In this document: in pieces, positions 9,274-18,196 of the stretch
Layout of the letters: every line of letters starts with the position of its first letter
How positions within the stretch are numbered: the first letter of the stretch is position 1
Assembly (NCBI GenBank): GCA_025060625.1
Contig: JANXBR010000002.1
Coordinates: 1-46,165 of the forward strand
Direction: 5' to 3'
Source: Thermodesulfovibrio sp.
GTDB lineage: Bacteria; Nitrospirota; Thermodesulfovibrionia; Thermodesulfovibrionales; Thermodesulfovibrionaceae
DNA: 46,165 bases
Notes under the pieces: generated by a model
The model's input: the letters and a program-made list of their open reading frames with translations, nothing else
What the model was told of the DNA's origin: nothing
Database searches by the model: none
Program-made: the position numbers and the translations under genes

Positions 9274-11382
9274 ATGCTAACCATAGAGGATGTAGTAAAA
9301 AAGGTTTTGCAGTATAGACCTAATGCCAATGTTGAACTAATTAAAAAGGCTTATATTTTTTCAAGAGAGGCTCATTGTTCCCAAAAAAGAAAAGAAGGAA
9401 TTCCCTATATATATCATCCCTTAGCAGTTGCAGATATACTTGCAGACATGAAACTTGATTCAACAACCATAGCAGCAGGACTTCTTCACGATACGGTAGA
9501 GGATGCTGAAATATTAATTGAAGAACTAAGTGAAATGTTCTCACCTGATGTTGCTTTTCTTGTTAATGCTGTTACCAAATTAAGTAAACTTCAATTTTCA
9601 ACCCTTGAAGAGGCTCAAGCAGAGAGTTTTAGAAAGATGTTTCTTGCTATGTCAAAGGACATAAGGGTAATATTGATAAAGTTTGCCGATAGACTTCATA
9701 ACATGAGAACGATTGAGTTTCTCCATCCTGATAAACAAAAAAGAATAGCAAAGGAAACTCTTGAGATATATGCTCCCCTTGCAAACAGACTGGGAATTGG
9801 ATGGATGCGCTCAGAGTTTGAAGATCTTGCATTTAAGGTGCTCTATCCAGAGGAATACAATGACCTTGTTAAAAAGGTAGCAAAAAGAAAGGAAGATCAA
9901 CAGGCATATATTGACTATGTAATAAAAATTCTTTCCGAAAAAATTTCATCAATGAATATTCCATTCAAAATTTATGGAAGAGTGAAACACTACTATGGGA
10001 TATATCAGAAAATCATTAAACAAAAAATTCCCTTTGAACAGGTTTATGATGTAATTGGAATAAGAATAATCACCGATACAGTTCCACACTGTTACGATAT
10101 TCTTGGAATTATTCATTCATTGTGGACACTGATTCCCGGCAGATTTAAAGATTTTATCAGTCTCCCAAAATCAAACTACTATCAATCACTTCATACAACT
10201 GTCATAGGTCCTGGCGGCGAAAGAGTAGAGTTTCAAATTAGAACCGAGGAGATGGACATCATAGCAGAGGAAGGTATTGCAGCTCACTGGAGATATAAGG
10301 AGAGAAAAGATTTAACCGAGAGAGAGGCAAAACTTGTCTCCTGGCTCAGAGACCTCATCAAGGAAATATCTGACCCAAAGGAACTACTTGATGCTATAAA
10401 GGCAGAGGTTGTGCCTGACACAATTTATGTCTTTACTCCAAAGGGCGATGTAAAAGAACTTCCTGTGAATTCAACTCCTATAGACTTTGCATATTCTATA
10501 CATTCTGAAGTTGGAGCAAAGTGTGCTGGAGCAAAGGTCAATGGAAGAATAGTTCCTCTTAACTATCAACTCCAAAGTGGTGATGTGGTTGAAATAATAA
10601 CAAGTCCCCATCAAAAGCCAAGAAAAGACTGGCTACAATTTGTTGTTACTCAAAGAGCAAGAAACAGAATAAAACATTTTCTAAGACAGGAGGAAAGACA
10701 ACAGGGAATTGAGATAGGAAAACAACTTCTTGAAGCTGAGTTGCGCAAAAACGGAATTCAGCTTTCTATTCTTAAAACTGAAAAAATGGAAGATGTTTTA
10801 CAGTCTTTTTCAGTTCAATCTATTGAAGATTTGTATCTTCTTATTGGACACGGTAAGATATCAGCTCATCAAGTTCTTAATAAACTCACTCCTGAAATTC
10901 CACAGGAAGAGGTTGTTGTAACCAAAAAAATTCCTGCAAAAAAAGAACATAAACAGTTCATATCTCTCAAAGGGGTTGATGAAGTTTTATACCATATTGC
11001 CAAATGCTGTATGCCAGTACCAGGAGATGAAATAATTGGTTTTATCACAAGGGGAAAGGGTATATCAGTTCATAGAAAAGATTGTATTAATATAAAACAT
11101 TTAGAAGATGATAGATTAATAGAGGTTTTCTGGACAGCAGATGATAGTTCAAGGATTCAAACAAAGATAAGCATAGAATGTATTGATAAACCAGGAATTC
11201 TTGCAACAATATCTGGTCTCTTATCGGCAAATCAAGTTAATATAACAGCAGTAAAGGCAAATTCTACTTCAGACAAAAGAGCATTAATTAATTTTATTAT
11301 TGAAGTAAAGGATAGAAATCATCTTTATGAAATCATAAACAAAATCTCACAGATAGGTGAAGTTATATCAGTAAAGAGATAA
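9274..11382 (+). CDS. relA: Bifunctional (p)ppGpp synthetase/hydrolase, RelA/SpoT family
   Basis: A 702-aa long RSH protein. The N-terminal HD hydrolase domain has IPYIYHPLAVA (His48) and LLHDTVEDAE (HDxxED at 72-77), so the hydrolase looks active. The synthetase domain follows, with the GRVKHYYGIYQK and YDVIGIRI segments, SNYYQSLHT, and EFQIRTEEMD. A TGS domain (DTIYVFTPKGDVKELP) follows near residue 390, then a helical/Zn-finger-like region with KCCMPVPGDEIIGF, and a C-terminal ACT domain (SIECIDKPGILATISGLLS). It is the only RSH gene visible and is probably bifunctional, of the Rel/SpoT type. SD GGAGAAGG precedes the ATG. Its last 15 bp overlap the end of tsaC on the other strand. Confidence 0.95.
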   Translation: MLTIEDVVKKVLQYRPNANVELIKKAYIFSREAHCSQKRKEGIPYIYHPLAVADILADMKLDSTTIAAGLLHDTVEDAEILIEELSEMFSPDVAFLVNAVTKLSKLQFSTLEEAQAESFRKMFLAMSKDIRVILIKFADRLHNMRTIEFLHPDKQKRIAKETLEIYAPLANRLGIGWMRSEFEDLAFKVLYPEEYNDLVKKVAKRKEDQQAYIDYVIKILSEKISSMNIPFKIYGRVKHYYGIYQKIIKQKIPFEQVYDVIGIRIITDTVPHCYDILGIIHSLWTLIPGRFKDFISLPKSNYYQSLHTTVIGPGGERVEFQIRTEEMDIIAEEGIAAHWRYKERKDLTEREAKLVSWLRDLIKEISDPKELLDAIKAEVVPDTIYVFTPKGDVKELPVNSTPIDFAYSIHSEVGAKCAGAKVNGRIVPLNYQLQSGDVVEIITSPHQKPRKDWLQFVVTQRARNRIKHFLRQEERQQGIEIGKQLLEAELRKNGIQLSILKTEKMEDVLQSFSVQSIEDLYLLIGHGKISAHQVLNKLTPEIPQEEVVVTKKIPAKKEHKQFISLKGVDEVLYHIAKCCMPVPGDEIIGFITRGKGISVHRKDCINIKHLEDDRLIEVFWTADDSSRIQTKISIECIDKPGILATISGLLSANQVNITAVKANSTSDKRALINFIIEVKDRNHLYEIINKISQIGEVISVKR

Positions 11383-11967
11383 ATCAATCTCTATAGCACC
11401 TTTTCTTATTATTTTCGGAGGCTCAACAGTGGCATCAACTATTGTTGAGGGCACACCAGGAAGTTTTCCCCCATCAATTAAGAGGTCAATATCTGAGTTT
11501 TTAAAGTATTTTATTACATCTTCTATACAATCTGAGGCAGGATAACCAGATATGTTGGCAGAAGTAGCTGTAATTGGAAATTGAGATTTTTGAATCAGTC
11601 TTAAGGCAAAAGATTCTCCAGGCATTCTTACAGCTACTTTGTTTTCCTTAGTTATTCTCTTTGATAAACTCTTTTTTGCAGGAATAAGCAATGTTAGAGG
11701 ACCTGGCCAGTATTTATCCATAAGCCTTTTTGCTGAAGCAGGTATGGACTCACTAACCATATCAAGATGTCTCAGGTCTATAATAAGTGGAAAGCTTTTT
11801 TCCTCTGGACGTTTTTTTATCTCAAATACTTTTTGGAGAAGTTCATTGTTGTCATATTTTACACCAATTCCATAGAGAGTCTCTGTTGGATATATTATAA
11901 TTCCTCCCCTTTCAAGTATATCTAAAACTTCTTTTATTTCTATTTCTTCAGCTTTTACCAGCTTCAT
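11368..11967 (-). CDS. tsaC: L-threonylcarbamoyladenylate synthase (Sua5/YrdC/YwlC family)
   Basis: A 199-aa single-domain YrdC-fold protein. It makes threonylcarbamoyl-AMP from threonine, bicarbonate and ATP for t6A at position 37 of ANN-decoding tRNAs. Motifs: GGIIIYPTETLYGIGV, the basic binding segment KKRPEEKSFPLI, KYWPGPLTLLIP, VAVRMPG, TSANISGYPA and PSTIVDAT, all family hallmarks. It lacks the C-terminal Sua5 extension, so it is the short TsaC/YwlC type. The start overlaps the transglutaminase gene by 20 bp, and the stop overlaps relA by 15 bp in convergent orientation. A second t6A gene, tsaE, lies 8 kb away on the same strand. Confidence 0.93.
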   Translation of the reverse strand: MKLVKAEEIEIKEVLDILERGGIIIYPTETLYGIGVKYDNNELLQKVFEIKKRPEEKSFPLIIDLRHLDMVSESIPASAKRLMDKYWPGPLTLLIPAKKSLSKRITKENKVAVRMPGESFALRLIQKSQFPITATSANISGYPASDCIEDVIKYFKNSDIDLLIDGGKLPGVPSTIVDATVEPPKIIRKGAIEIDLSLY

Positions 11968-13804
11968 TTAGCCTTTCAAGTATTATTTTGAGTTTTTTTA
12001 AGTCTTCCTTTTCAATTTTTCTATCTTTAAAATAAATATCCTGAAACTCCTTGACAAACCACTCTGCCTTTTGTTTTAAAGGCAACTTATCTATTGTTGA
12101 GATAAATTCCTCCAGTCCTTGATTCTTTTTCCTTTCATAACCATATTTTTTCATTATACTAAAAAATCTATTTAAAGGGTCTCTCATTAATTTAACATGG
12201 CGATATACTTTTAAAAATGAGTAAATTAGAATGAGAAAAAAAGGTAATATCAATATCCATAGATTAAATTCAATTTTTGGAATCTTGATAGACTTTGCCA
12301 GTCTAAACTGGGCTTTTATATCGTATTCAAGTACAATACTGTTCCATAAATAATCAATAATATGGAAAAAAAAGAACTCTCTGGTTTGTATGAATTTACC
12401 GGATGGATCAAATCTAAGCCATTTACCATCAAGCCATGCTTCAACCCATAGATGTGCATCTGAAGCTCTTACAACATAGTATCCTCCGATAGAATTGTAT
12501 GTTCCTCCTTTAAATCCTCCTACAACCCTCGCTGGAATACCTTTAATTCTCAACATAATTGCCATTGCAGTGGCAAAATATTCACAATTTCCTTTCTTTT
12601 TGTTAAATAAAAAATCTTCAATTGAGTTATCTCCCACAGGAAGATCCCTGAGAGAGTATTGATAGTTACTTAAGAAGTTTAAAATACTCTCAACAGTATC
12701 TCGCTGATTAACTGCCTTTGATGTAATCTGTTCTGTAAGCATCCTAACTCTATCTGATATGTTATACGGAAGGCTGAGATAAACTTCCGAAGGTCTATCT
12801 TCATAAATCTGGTATTTTATACGAGAAGTAGCATCATATTTTAGGGCTTTTCCAGATGAAAAAATAACTCTGTAACTTCCTGGATATTCATAAACTATAT
12901 TCTTGGTAAAGACATCAATAGGATAATCAAGAGTTGGTAGGTAGTTTTCTGTTAAAGGCTCAAGAATTATTGTATAATCAATCCTTTCACCACGAATCTT
13001 TATTCTATCAGACTTAAAAAACTTTCTTTGCCAAGCATTACCATCAAAGGTATCAAAGGTAATAATTCTCCAGTATAGTTCTTCATCTGGTAGTTGTTTT
13101 ATCTTTACTCTCATTACTATTGTGTTGTCTTCCTCTATCTCACGAATAGAACCAAGATTTACCGTTGAAGAGAATCCTGTTTTTGTTTTTGGAGAAAAAC
13201 CTATATCCATCAATGGAAATGGAGTTCTCGGTAGAATAATGAAAAAAAATGCACTTAATGGTATTGATAAAACTGAAATAAAGATTGCCAGCTTCATGAG
13301 ACTCAGAAGGATTGTAAAATCTATAGAACCTTCTGTTAATTCTTTCATATAGGCAAGCAATAGTATGGCAAAGACGGTAAGAATTAGCATTATTAGAAGT
13401 CTTAAAAAAAATATCCATGAAATATCAAATAGTGAAGAACTTCCGAGAAGTAACAATGAAAGTAGATAAATTTGAAGATATTCTCTTGATGTTTTTTTAG
13501 TCAAAAATCTTATAGAAAGAATCAGTGTTAAAGATTCTATTGATGGTAAAAGAATATCCTCATGTGAAAGGGTCAAAAAGGGCATAATAATTAGAAAAAC
13601 AGATATCGCATTAAGAATCCAGATCGGTGGGGAAATTTTTTTAACATGAAGAAGAATGGATAGAATCATTATTAATATAAAGGCGAAGTTTACATAAGAA
13701 GAAATATGGGGAATAATGGCTGTAAAAGATACGGTTGCAATAAAAAAACTCAGAAAAAATATATAATTTTCAGCCCTATTCAGGGTTATATACCGCAAGG
13801 GCAT
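11948..13804 (-). CDS. TgpA-like membrane transglutaminase (DUF3488 + transglutaminase core + DUF4129-like tail)
   Basis: A 618-aa membrane protein. An N-terminal block of about seven helices (residues 15-195) is followed by a large extracytoplasmic part with a transglutaminase core: GNCEYFATAMA (Cys407), ASDAHLWVEAW (His451) and LRFDPSGK (Asp466), so the Cys-His-Asp triad is complete. A further helix near 495-515 and a C-terminal cytoplasmic tail follow. The Pseudomonas homologue TgpA is an essential periplasmic transglutaminase; the substrate is unknown. It is the third gene of the classic MoxR-DUF58-transglutaminase cluster, overlapping DUF58 by 29 bp and tsaC by 20 bp. Confidence 0.9.
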   Translation of the reverse strand: MPLRYITLNRAENYIFFLSFFIATVSFTAIIPHISSYVNFAFILIMILSILLHVKKISPPIWILNAISVFLIIMPFLTLSHEDILLPSIESLTLILSIRFLTKKTSREYLQIYLLSLLLLGSSSLFDISWIFFLRLLIMLILTVFAILLLAYMKELTEGSIDFTILLSLMKLAIFISVLSIPLSAFFFIILPRTPFPLMDIGFSPKTKTGFSSTVNLGSIREIEEDNTIVMRVKIKQLPDEELYWRIITFDTFDGNAWQRKFFKSDRIKIRGERIDYTIILEPLTENYLPTLDYPIDVFTKNIVYEYPGSYRVIFSSGKALKYDATSRIKYQIYEDRPSEVYLSLPYNISDRVRMLTEQITSKAVNQRDTVESILNFLSNYQYSLRDLPVGDNSIEDFLFNKKKGNCEYFATAMAIMLRIKGIPARVVGGFKGGTYNSIGGYYVVRASDAHLWVEAWLDGKWLRFDPSGKFIQTREFFFFHIIDYLWNSIVLEYDIKAQFRLAKSIKIPKIEFNLWILILPFFLILIYSFLKVYRHVKLMRDPLNRFFSIMKKYGYERKKNQGLEEFISTIDKLPLKQKAEWFVKEFQDIYFKDRKIEKEDLKKLKIILERLNEAGKS

Positions 13805-14570
13805 GGAGCATTCTCCTTAGATGACCCTGTCCTGTATCAGGGGAGAATATTTCATCTCCAAGTCTTAAACCTACTGGATTGCCTCTTTTTGAAAATTCAA
13901 TTAGAGCAAAAGTTGCTTTGCTAATCCTTTCTTCAATAGTTCCACTAAAATCATTTAGATTGATAAGTATTGGGTTTCCCTGAAATGGTGAAAACTCCTT
14001 TGTTTTGAGAGAATAAGTTTTGGCGGATGCTTTCCAGTGAACATACTTTAAAGGATCACCATCCACATAGTCTCTTACTCCTATTAGATCACCATCATAG
14101 GATTTTCCCCTTGATATACTTGAGTCTACCCTACCCTTTCCGTCTTTCCCTAAAAAAGATAAGTCGCATTTTAAAGGATGAGGAAATACTATTAATTCAA
14201 GATTTATTGGAATTTTGGCAGTCCTTCTAAAAAAATAAAAGGGAAAGTAAGAGGAAACTTCTATTTCTTCAAGATTATACTTACCTCTTCTTGGAAATAT
14301 GGTATTGAAACTAAATATTCCCTCACCCTTTAAGTAAGGTAATACCAATTCATCTTGAAATATTTTAATTCTCAAGAAAAAAAAGCCAAAAAAATATTTA
14401 CTATTTGCCCTGATTTTGAGTTTAACAGGCTTTAGAGCAAAAATATCATCTACTTTATACACAGAGACATATAGATTTTTTAGATTAAAAACAGATAAAA
14501 GCCCACTCAAACTCATTATGCTTAAAAGGAAAGAAACCAAGAGAAACAATAGGTTATTTCCTGTGTTCAC
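13776..14570 (-). CDS. DUF58 domain protein (true start probably upstream)
   Basis: A 264-aa protein as called from a GTG at 14570. It has membrane helices at the N-terminus and the DUF58 signature near residues 155-190 (SISRGKSYDGD, GVRDYVDGDPLKYVHWKASAKT). DUF58 proteins pair with MoxR ATPases and often have a vWA-like fold. The frame stays open for 40 codons above the GTG back to a stop at 14693. The segment just before it reads WIYILITLLIGFGA and then continues VNTGNNLLFLL, which is the usual first helix and turn of this family. No ATG, GTG, TTG or CTG occurs in that extension; an ATT at 14625-14627, 2 nt after the moxR stop, is the most plausible start. Confidence 0.85.
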   Translation of the reverse strand: MNTGNNLLFLLVSFLLSIMSLSGLLSVFNLKNLYVSVYKVDDIFALKPVKLKIRANSKYFFGFFFLRIKIFQDELVLPYLKGEGIFSFNTIFPRRGKYNLEEIEVSSYFPFYFFRRTAKIPINLELIVFPHPLKCDLSFLGKDGKGRVDSSISRGKSYDGDLIGVRDYVDGDPLKYVHWKASAKTYSLKTKEFSPFQGNPILINLNDFSGTIEERISKATFALIEFSKRGNPVGLRLGDEIFSPDTGQGHLRRMLHALAVYNPE

Positions 14571-14629
14571 AGCTCCAAAGCCTATAAGTAAAGTTATTAA
14601 TATATATATCCAGCCAGTATTTGTAATCT

Positions 14630-15559
14630 TTACGGAGGAGTGGAAATATTTTGAAGTATTGATATTATCACCTCTTCTTTTGAGACAAACTCATCCTTCA
14701 ATATTATACGATGTGGAACAACAAAGGGAATTAGCTCCTTGACATCCTCTGGAATTACATAATCCCTTCCACAAAACTTAGCATAAGCTTTCGCAGTATA
14801 GGTAATAGCAAGACCAGCTCTTGTGGAAAGTCCCAATAAAATCCTGTCATCCTGTCTTGTTAGATTTATAAATTCAAGAATCCAATTAATAATTTTATCA
14901 GAAATATAGACTTTTCTTATCTCATCCTGAAATTTTAGAATTTCATCCTTTTCCATTATGGCAGTAAGGCTATAAAGTCTCTCTCTTGAACTACCTTCTT
15001 GAAGAATCTTTTTTTCTGCCTCCTTCTCAGGATAGCCTATACTTATTTTCATCATAAATCTATCAAGTTGACTTTCTGGAAGGGGAAAGGTTCCATAAAT
15101 CTCTATTGGATTTTGCGTTGCTATAACAAAAAAAGGTTTGGGAAGCTTGTAGGTCCTTCCATCCACTGTAACCTGTTCTTCTGCCATTGCCTCAAGTAAG
15201 GCTGATTGAGTTTTAGGTGTTGCTCTATTTATTTCATCAACAAGAACTATGTTGTTTAGCAAAGGACCTGGTTTAAACTCAAACTCACCAGTATTTTTAT
15301 TGAATATGGAGAGCCCTGTAATATCTGTGGGAAGTAAATCGTTAGTGCATTGGACTCTTCCAAAGCTTAGATTAAGTGCCTTTGATAGAGAGATTGCAAG
15401 AGATGTTTTACCAAGCCCTGGAAAGTCTTCAATTAATATATGACCTCTTGAAAATATGGAGATAAGAGAAAGGATAATTGCTCTGTCTTTGCCTTGAAGA
15501 CACTCTCCAATGTGAGATATTATCTGAAGTATTTTCTGATTTTTTATTCTTTCAATCAT
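14630..15559 (-). CDS. MoxR-family AAA+ ATPase
   Basis: A 309-aa AAA+ ATPase of the MoxR/RavA clade. Walker A is DFPGLGKTS (Lys51). Walker B is IVLVDEINRATPKTQSALLEAM, typical of MoxR, followed by the VTVDGRTY beta hairpin, sensor 1 in FFVIATQNP, and the PLPESQLDRFMM arginine-finger region. The C-terminal lid has LGLSTRAGLA. MoxR proteins act as chaperone-like ATPases for partner DUF58/vWA proteins; the next two genes are DUF58 and a transglutaminase, the usual set. The start is preceded by a hairpin that ends 2 nt before the ATG, with no free SD. Confidence 0.93.
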   Translation of the reverse strand: MIERIKNQKILQIISHIGECLQGKDRAIILSLISIFSRGHILIEDFPGLGKTSLAISLSKALNLSFGRVQCTNDLLPTDITGLSIFNKNTGEFEFKPGPLLNNIVLVDEINRATPKTQSALLEAMAEEQVTVDGRTYKLPKPFFVIATQNPIEIYGTFPLPESQLDRFMMKISIGYPEKEAEKKILQEGSSRERLYSLTAIMEKDEILKFQDEIRKVYISDKIINWILEFINLTRQDDRILLGLSTRAGLAITYTAKAYAKFCGRDYVIPEDVKELIPFVVPHRIILKDEFVSKEEVIISILQNISTPP

Positions 15560-15561
15560 AT

Positions 15562-15585
15562 AGAGGGGGGACTTAAACCCCCTCT
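15562..15585 (-). promoter_or_regulatory. G/C-rich hairpin between ppaC and moxR, abutting the moxR start
   Basis: Perfect inverted repeat AGAGGGGG (15562-15569) and CCCCCTCT (15578-15585) with an 8-nt loop. On the minus strand the purine arm, the only SD-like sequence, comes first and the pyrimidine arm ends 2 nt before the moxR ATG. On the minus strand no U tract follows, so it is not a standard terminator there. On the plus strand it is followed by TTTTATTTT, but no plus-strand gene precedes it. A translational control element or RNA processing/stability site is possible. Confidence 0.45.
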
Positions 15586-15591
15586 TTTATT

Positions 15592-16491
15592 TTAACCTTC
15601 TAAATAGACCTTTTCAACAGGTGGTGCGACTTGTTTTTTACGGGATAGTACTCCTGGTAACCATACAGAAGGACCGGAGACCTTTACATTAAAAGCTTTC
15701 TCAATCTTGGATGAATCTCCTGAATAGAACAACTCTGTTCCTTCTTTGACTATATCTGTTGCCATAAAAATAACCATATCATAACCCTTGCTATTCTTAA
15801 GATCATTGAGGTATTTTACAAATTCATCTTTACGTTCATAGACCTCTTCAATGTCTACAACTTCTGTCTGTCCAATTCCCACTTTAAGTCCCTTAAAATC
15901 ATAGTCTTTAAAGTCTACATGAACTACATCGGCAATTGGTTTTCCTTTAATACTTGCCTTTGCCTTCTTCAGTTCCACACCAAACTTTGTAATATCAGAA
16001 ATTCCAGCTGCCTGTGCAAGTTCATTAGCAACCTTTTTGTCTTCCTCAGTTGTTGTGGGAGATTTGAATATTACAGTATCAGATAAAATGGCGCTGAGAA
16101 GCAATCCCGCATATGTTTTATTTGCCTTTACTTCATTGGGAAACATCTTTGCAACTATAGTTGCTGTGCTTCCTACTGGCTCAACATGAATGAAAATTGG
16201 ATCTGGATAATTAAAGTTCATTTTGTGATGGTCAATTATAGCAATAATCTTCTCTGCTCCATCAACCCTCTGTTTCTCCTCATTGTGATCAACAAGGACA
16301 AGTGTTTTACCTGAAGCATTTTCTAAAATTTCAGGTGCGGAAACACCGAACTGTTTAAGGGCGAACTCGGTTTCCTCATTAATTGGTCCAGCTGTGGCTG
16401 GTTTGTAACCTTTAATCCCTGCATAGACAATAGCTGAACAAACGGTATCTGTGTCTGGTGCCTTATGGCCAATAACATAAATATCGCTCAT
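15592..16491 (-). CDS. ppaC: Manganese-dependent inorganic pyrophosphatase (family II, DHH)
   Basis: A 299-aa soluble enzyme that hydrolyses PPi to two phosphates. Family II hallmarks: IGHKAPDTDTVCSA at the N-terminus (metal-binding His/Asp), LVLVDHNE, IIDHHK (the DHH motif) and the C-terminal SRKKQVAPPVEKVY substrate-binding segment. It is short, with no CBS or DRTGG insert, so it should not be nucleotide-regulated. A strong SD (AGGAGGGT) lies 5 nt before the ATG. It is separated from folK by 99 bp holding a possible promoter and an inverted repeat (16519-16525 with 16535-16541). Its end is followed by the moxR hairpin. Confidence 0.96.
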   Translation of the reverse strand: MSDIYVIGHKAPDTDTVCSAIVYAGIKGYKPATAGPINEETEFALKQFGVSAPEILENASGKTLVLVDHNEEKQRVDGAEKIIAIIDHHKMNFNYPDPIFIHVEPVGSTATIVAKMFPNEVKANKTYAGLLLSAILSDTVIFKSPTTTEEDKKVANELAQAAGISDITKFGVELKKAKASIKGKPIADVVHVDFKDYDFKGLKVGIGQTEVVDIEEVYERKDEFVKYLNDLKNSKGYDMVIFMATDIVKEGTELFYSGDSSKIEKAFNVKVSGPSVWLPGVLSRKKQVAPPVEKVYLEG

Positions 16492-16518
16492 CTTACCCTC
16501 CTAAAAAAGTTTTTTTAA

Positions 16519-16541
16519 AAATTGTAAAATTTTGACAATTT
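16519..16541. promoter_or_regulatory. Inverted repeat in the ppaC upstream region
   Basis: AAATTGT (16519-16525) and ACAATTT (16535-16541) form a 7-bp inverted repeat with a 9-bp spacer. A minus-strand TTGACT at 16553-16558 could serve as -35, with a weak TCAAAA -10 at 16530-16535 inside the repeat, so the repeat might be an operator or only an AT-rich coincidence. Confidence 0.25.
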
Positions 16542-16590
16542 CCACTTTAAAAAGTCAAGAAAAAGGTCATTAAAATTTAAAATAAAGTTA

Positions 16591-17043
16591 TTAAAGATTG
16601 TCAAGCAAATTGCTTACTGAAAGTTTTAAAAGGGGATGAATAAAATCTGGTGCAATCTCATTAAGAGGTCTTAGCACAAACTCTCTCAAATGCATCAGAG
16701 GATGAGGGATAGTCAATTCTTCACTATATAATATGAGATCATCAAAAAAAATTATATCTATATCAATTACTCTCGGACCATATATTATTGTTTTTACTCT
16801 TCCCATTTTCTGCTCTATCTTTTTTATTTCTCTTAAAAGTTCAAAGGGAGGAAATGAAGTTATACATTCTACTGCCTGGTTCAAAAACTTTGGCTGTTCC
16901 AGATATCCCCATGGAGAAGTTTCATGAATTGAAGATTTCTTCAATATCACTAATCCAGAAGACTTTAATTCATTTTGGGCATCTTCAAGATTTCTCTCTC
17001 TATCTCCAAGATTGGAACCAAGTAATAAGAAAACTCTATGCAT
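16591..17043 (-). CDS. folK: 2-amino-4-hydroxy-6-hydroxymethyldihydropteridine pyrophosphokinase
   Basis: A 150-aa HPPK, which pyrophosphorylates hydroxymethyldihydropterin in folate synthesis. It shows FLLLGSNLGDRERNL (the N-terminal GSN-GDR motif), SSIHETSPWGYLEQPKFLNQAVE, and the signature GPRVIDIDIIFFDD with the Mg-binding Asp pair, then LTIPHPLMHLREFVLRPL. I start it at the ATG at 17043; an in-frame TTG at 17055 would add four residues, but the family normally begins just before the first beta strand. It is the last gene of the ileS operon, 44 nt after ruvC. Confidence 0.93.
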   Translation of the reverse strand: MHRVFLLLGSNLGDRERNLEDAQNELKSSGLVILKKSSIHETSPWGYLEQPKFLNQAVECITSFPPFELLREIKKIEQKMGRVKTIIYGPRVIDIDIIFFDDLILYSEELTIPHPLMHLREFVLRPLNEIAPDFIHPLLKLSVSNLLDNL

Positions 17044-17087
17044 AAAAGTTCTCAAAAGTTAATATCAATTTATTCAAACTATCTTTG

Positions 17088-17594
17088 CTAATCCAAAGGA
17101 GACACATTTTGTCCTTTTAACAGGATAGGTAAAAAGGACTTTGAATTAATATGACATATGGCAACAGCAAGAGCATCAGCACAGTCATAGGAAATCTTTT
17201 TATCTATTTGCAAAAAGTTATTAACCATACTTTTGACCTGAATTTTATGTGCCCTTCCATAACCTGTTAGTGCCTTTTTTATCTCAGTAGAACTATACTC
17301 ATATACAGGAATCTCCTTTTGGGCTGCTACTAAAAAGGCTATTGCTCTTGTATATCCAAGAATAAAAGAGGAGGAAACTTTTTTCCCTACAAATATTTTT
17401 TCTATTGCCATTTCATCGGGAGAATAATCTTCAACTATACTGAGTAGGATATCATAAATAGTTTTGAGTCTCTGAGGCATGTCCGTTTCATGGGAAAGAT
17501 GAACTGTATTTGCATGAATTAATCTCATCTCCTTAGCATCTACAATTCCGTATCCAAAATGTCTGCTACCAGGGTCAATGCCTATAACTGTCAT
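17088..17594 (-). CDS. ruvC: Holliday junction resolvase RuvC
   Basis: A 168-aa RNase H-fold endonuclease that cuts Holliday junctions with RuvAB. The acidic catalytic residues are present: Asp7 in [14 protein letters not shown], Glu in [12 protein letters not shown], and the paired Asp in [14 protein letters not shown] near the C-terminus. [14 protein letters not shown] is the conserved DNA-binding segment. The start codon shares one base with the gmhA stop (TAATG). ruvA and ruvB are not adjacent. Confidence 0.96.
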   Translation of the reverse strand: MTVIGIDPGSRHFGYGIVDAKEMRLIHANTVHLSHETDMPQRLKTIYDILLSIVEDYSPDEMAIEKIFVGKKVSSSFILGYTRAIAFLVAAQKEIPVYEYSSTEIKKALTGYGRAHKIQVKSMVNNFLQIDKKISYDCADALAVAICHINSKSFLPILLKGQNVSPLD

Positions 17595-18196
17595 TATTTG
17601 CCCTTTCTCTTTGTTGCTGGCATCTCAAAGAGTATATCCTCTACAAGTTCGCACAGTATGTGTCCAAGTGTAATATGGGTTTCTTGAATTCTTGGAGTAT
17701 CTTCTGAAGGAACTGCAAATGCATAGTCAACTTTTGATATCAATTTTTCACCCTTACTACTGGTAAAAGCTATAGATTTAAGTCCTCTTTTTTTTGCTAC
17801 TTCAATTGCCTTAATAACATTCCTTGATGAACCAGAGGTGCTTATGCCAATTACAATATCTCCAGACTGTCCTAATGCCTTAACCTGCTTTGCAAAAATT
17901 TCAGAATAATCATAATCATTTGCTATTGCTGTAAGTACTGCCATATCTGTATTTAAAGCAATTGCAGGCAGTCCAGGTCTTTCTCTTTTAAATCTATTAA
18001 CAAACTCTGCTGCTATATGGGATGCATCTGTAGCACTGCCTCCATTTCCAAAAATCAAAATTTTGCCACCTTCATTTAGAGACTTTGCAATAATTTCTGC
18101 AACTTCCTTAATCAGAGCAATATTTTCTTTAAAAAAATGCTCTTTAACTTTAATTGACTCTTCGTAGGCTTTTCTTATTTTGTCTTCTATTTCCAT
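17594..18196 (-). CDS. gmhA: Sedoheptulose 7-phosphate isomerase (phosphoheptose isomerase), SIS domain
   Basis: A 200-aa SIS-domain isomerase that converts sedoheptulose 7-phosphate to glycero-manno-heptose 7-phosphate for LPS core and S-layer heptose. Motifs: [24 protein letters not shown] (phosphosugar-binding loop), [30 protein letters not shown] and [18 protein letters not shown], which carries the catalytic Glu and His. All are typical of GmhA rather than DiaA, although DiaA-like proteins are close relatives. It overlaps the HIT gene by 1 nt (TAATG) and ruvC by 1 nt. Confidence 0.9.
   Translation of the reverse strand: MEIEDKIRKAYEESIKVKEHFFKENIALIKEVAEIIAKSLNEGGKILIFGNGGSATDASHIAAEFVNRFKRERPGLPAIALNTDMAVLTAIANDYDYSEIFAKQVKALGQSGDIVIGISTSGSSRNVIKAIEVAKKRGLKSIAFTSSKGEKLISKVDYAFAVPSEDTPRIQETHITLGHILCELVEDILFEMPATKRKGK

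Noticed and set aside
14416-14742. 108-codon plus-strand frame across the DUF58/moxR junction
   Set aside because: Both genes on the other strand have family motifs here; this frame has none.
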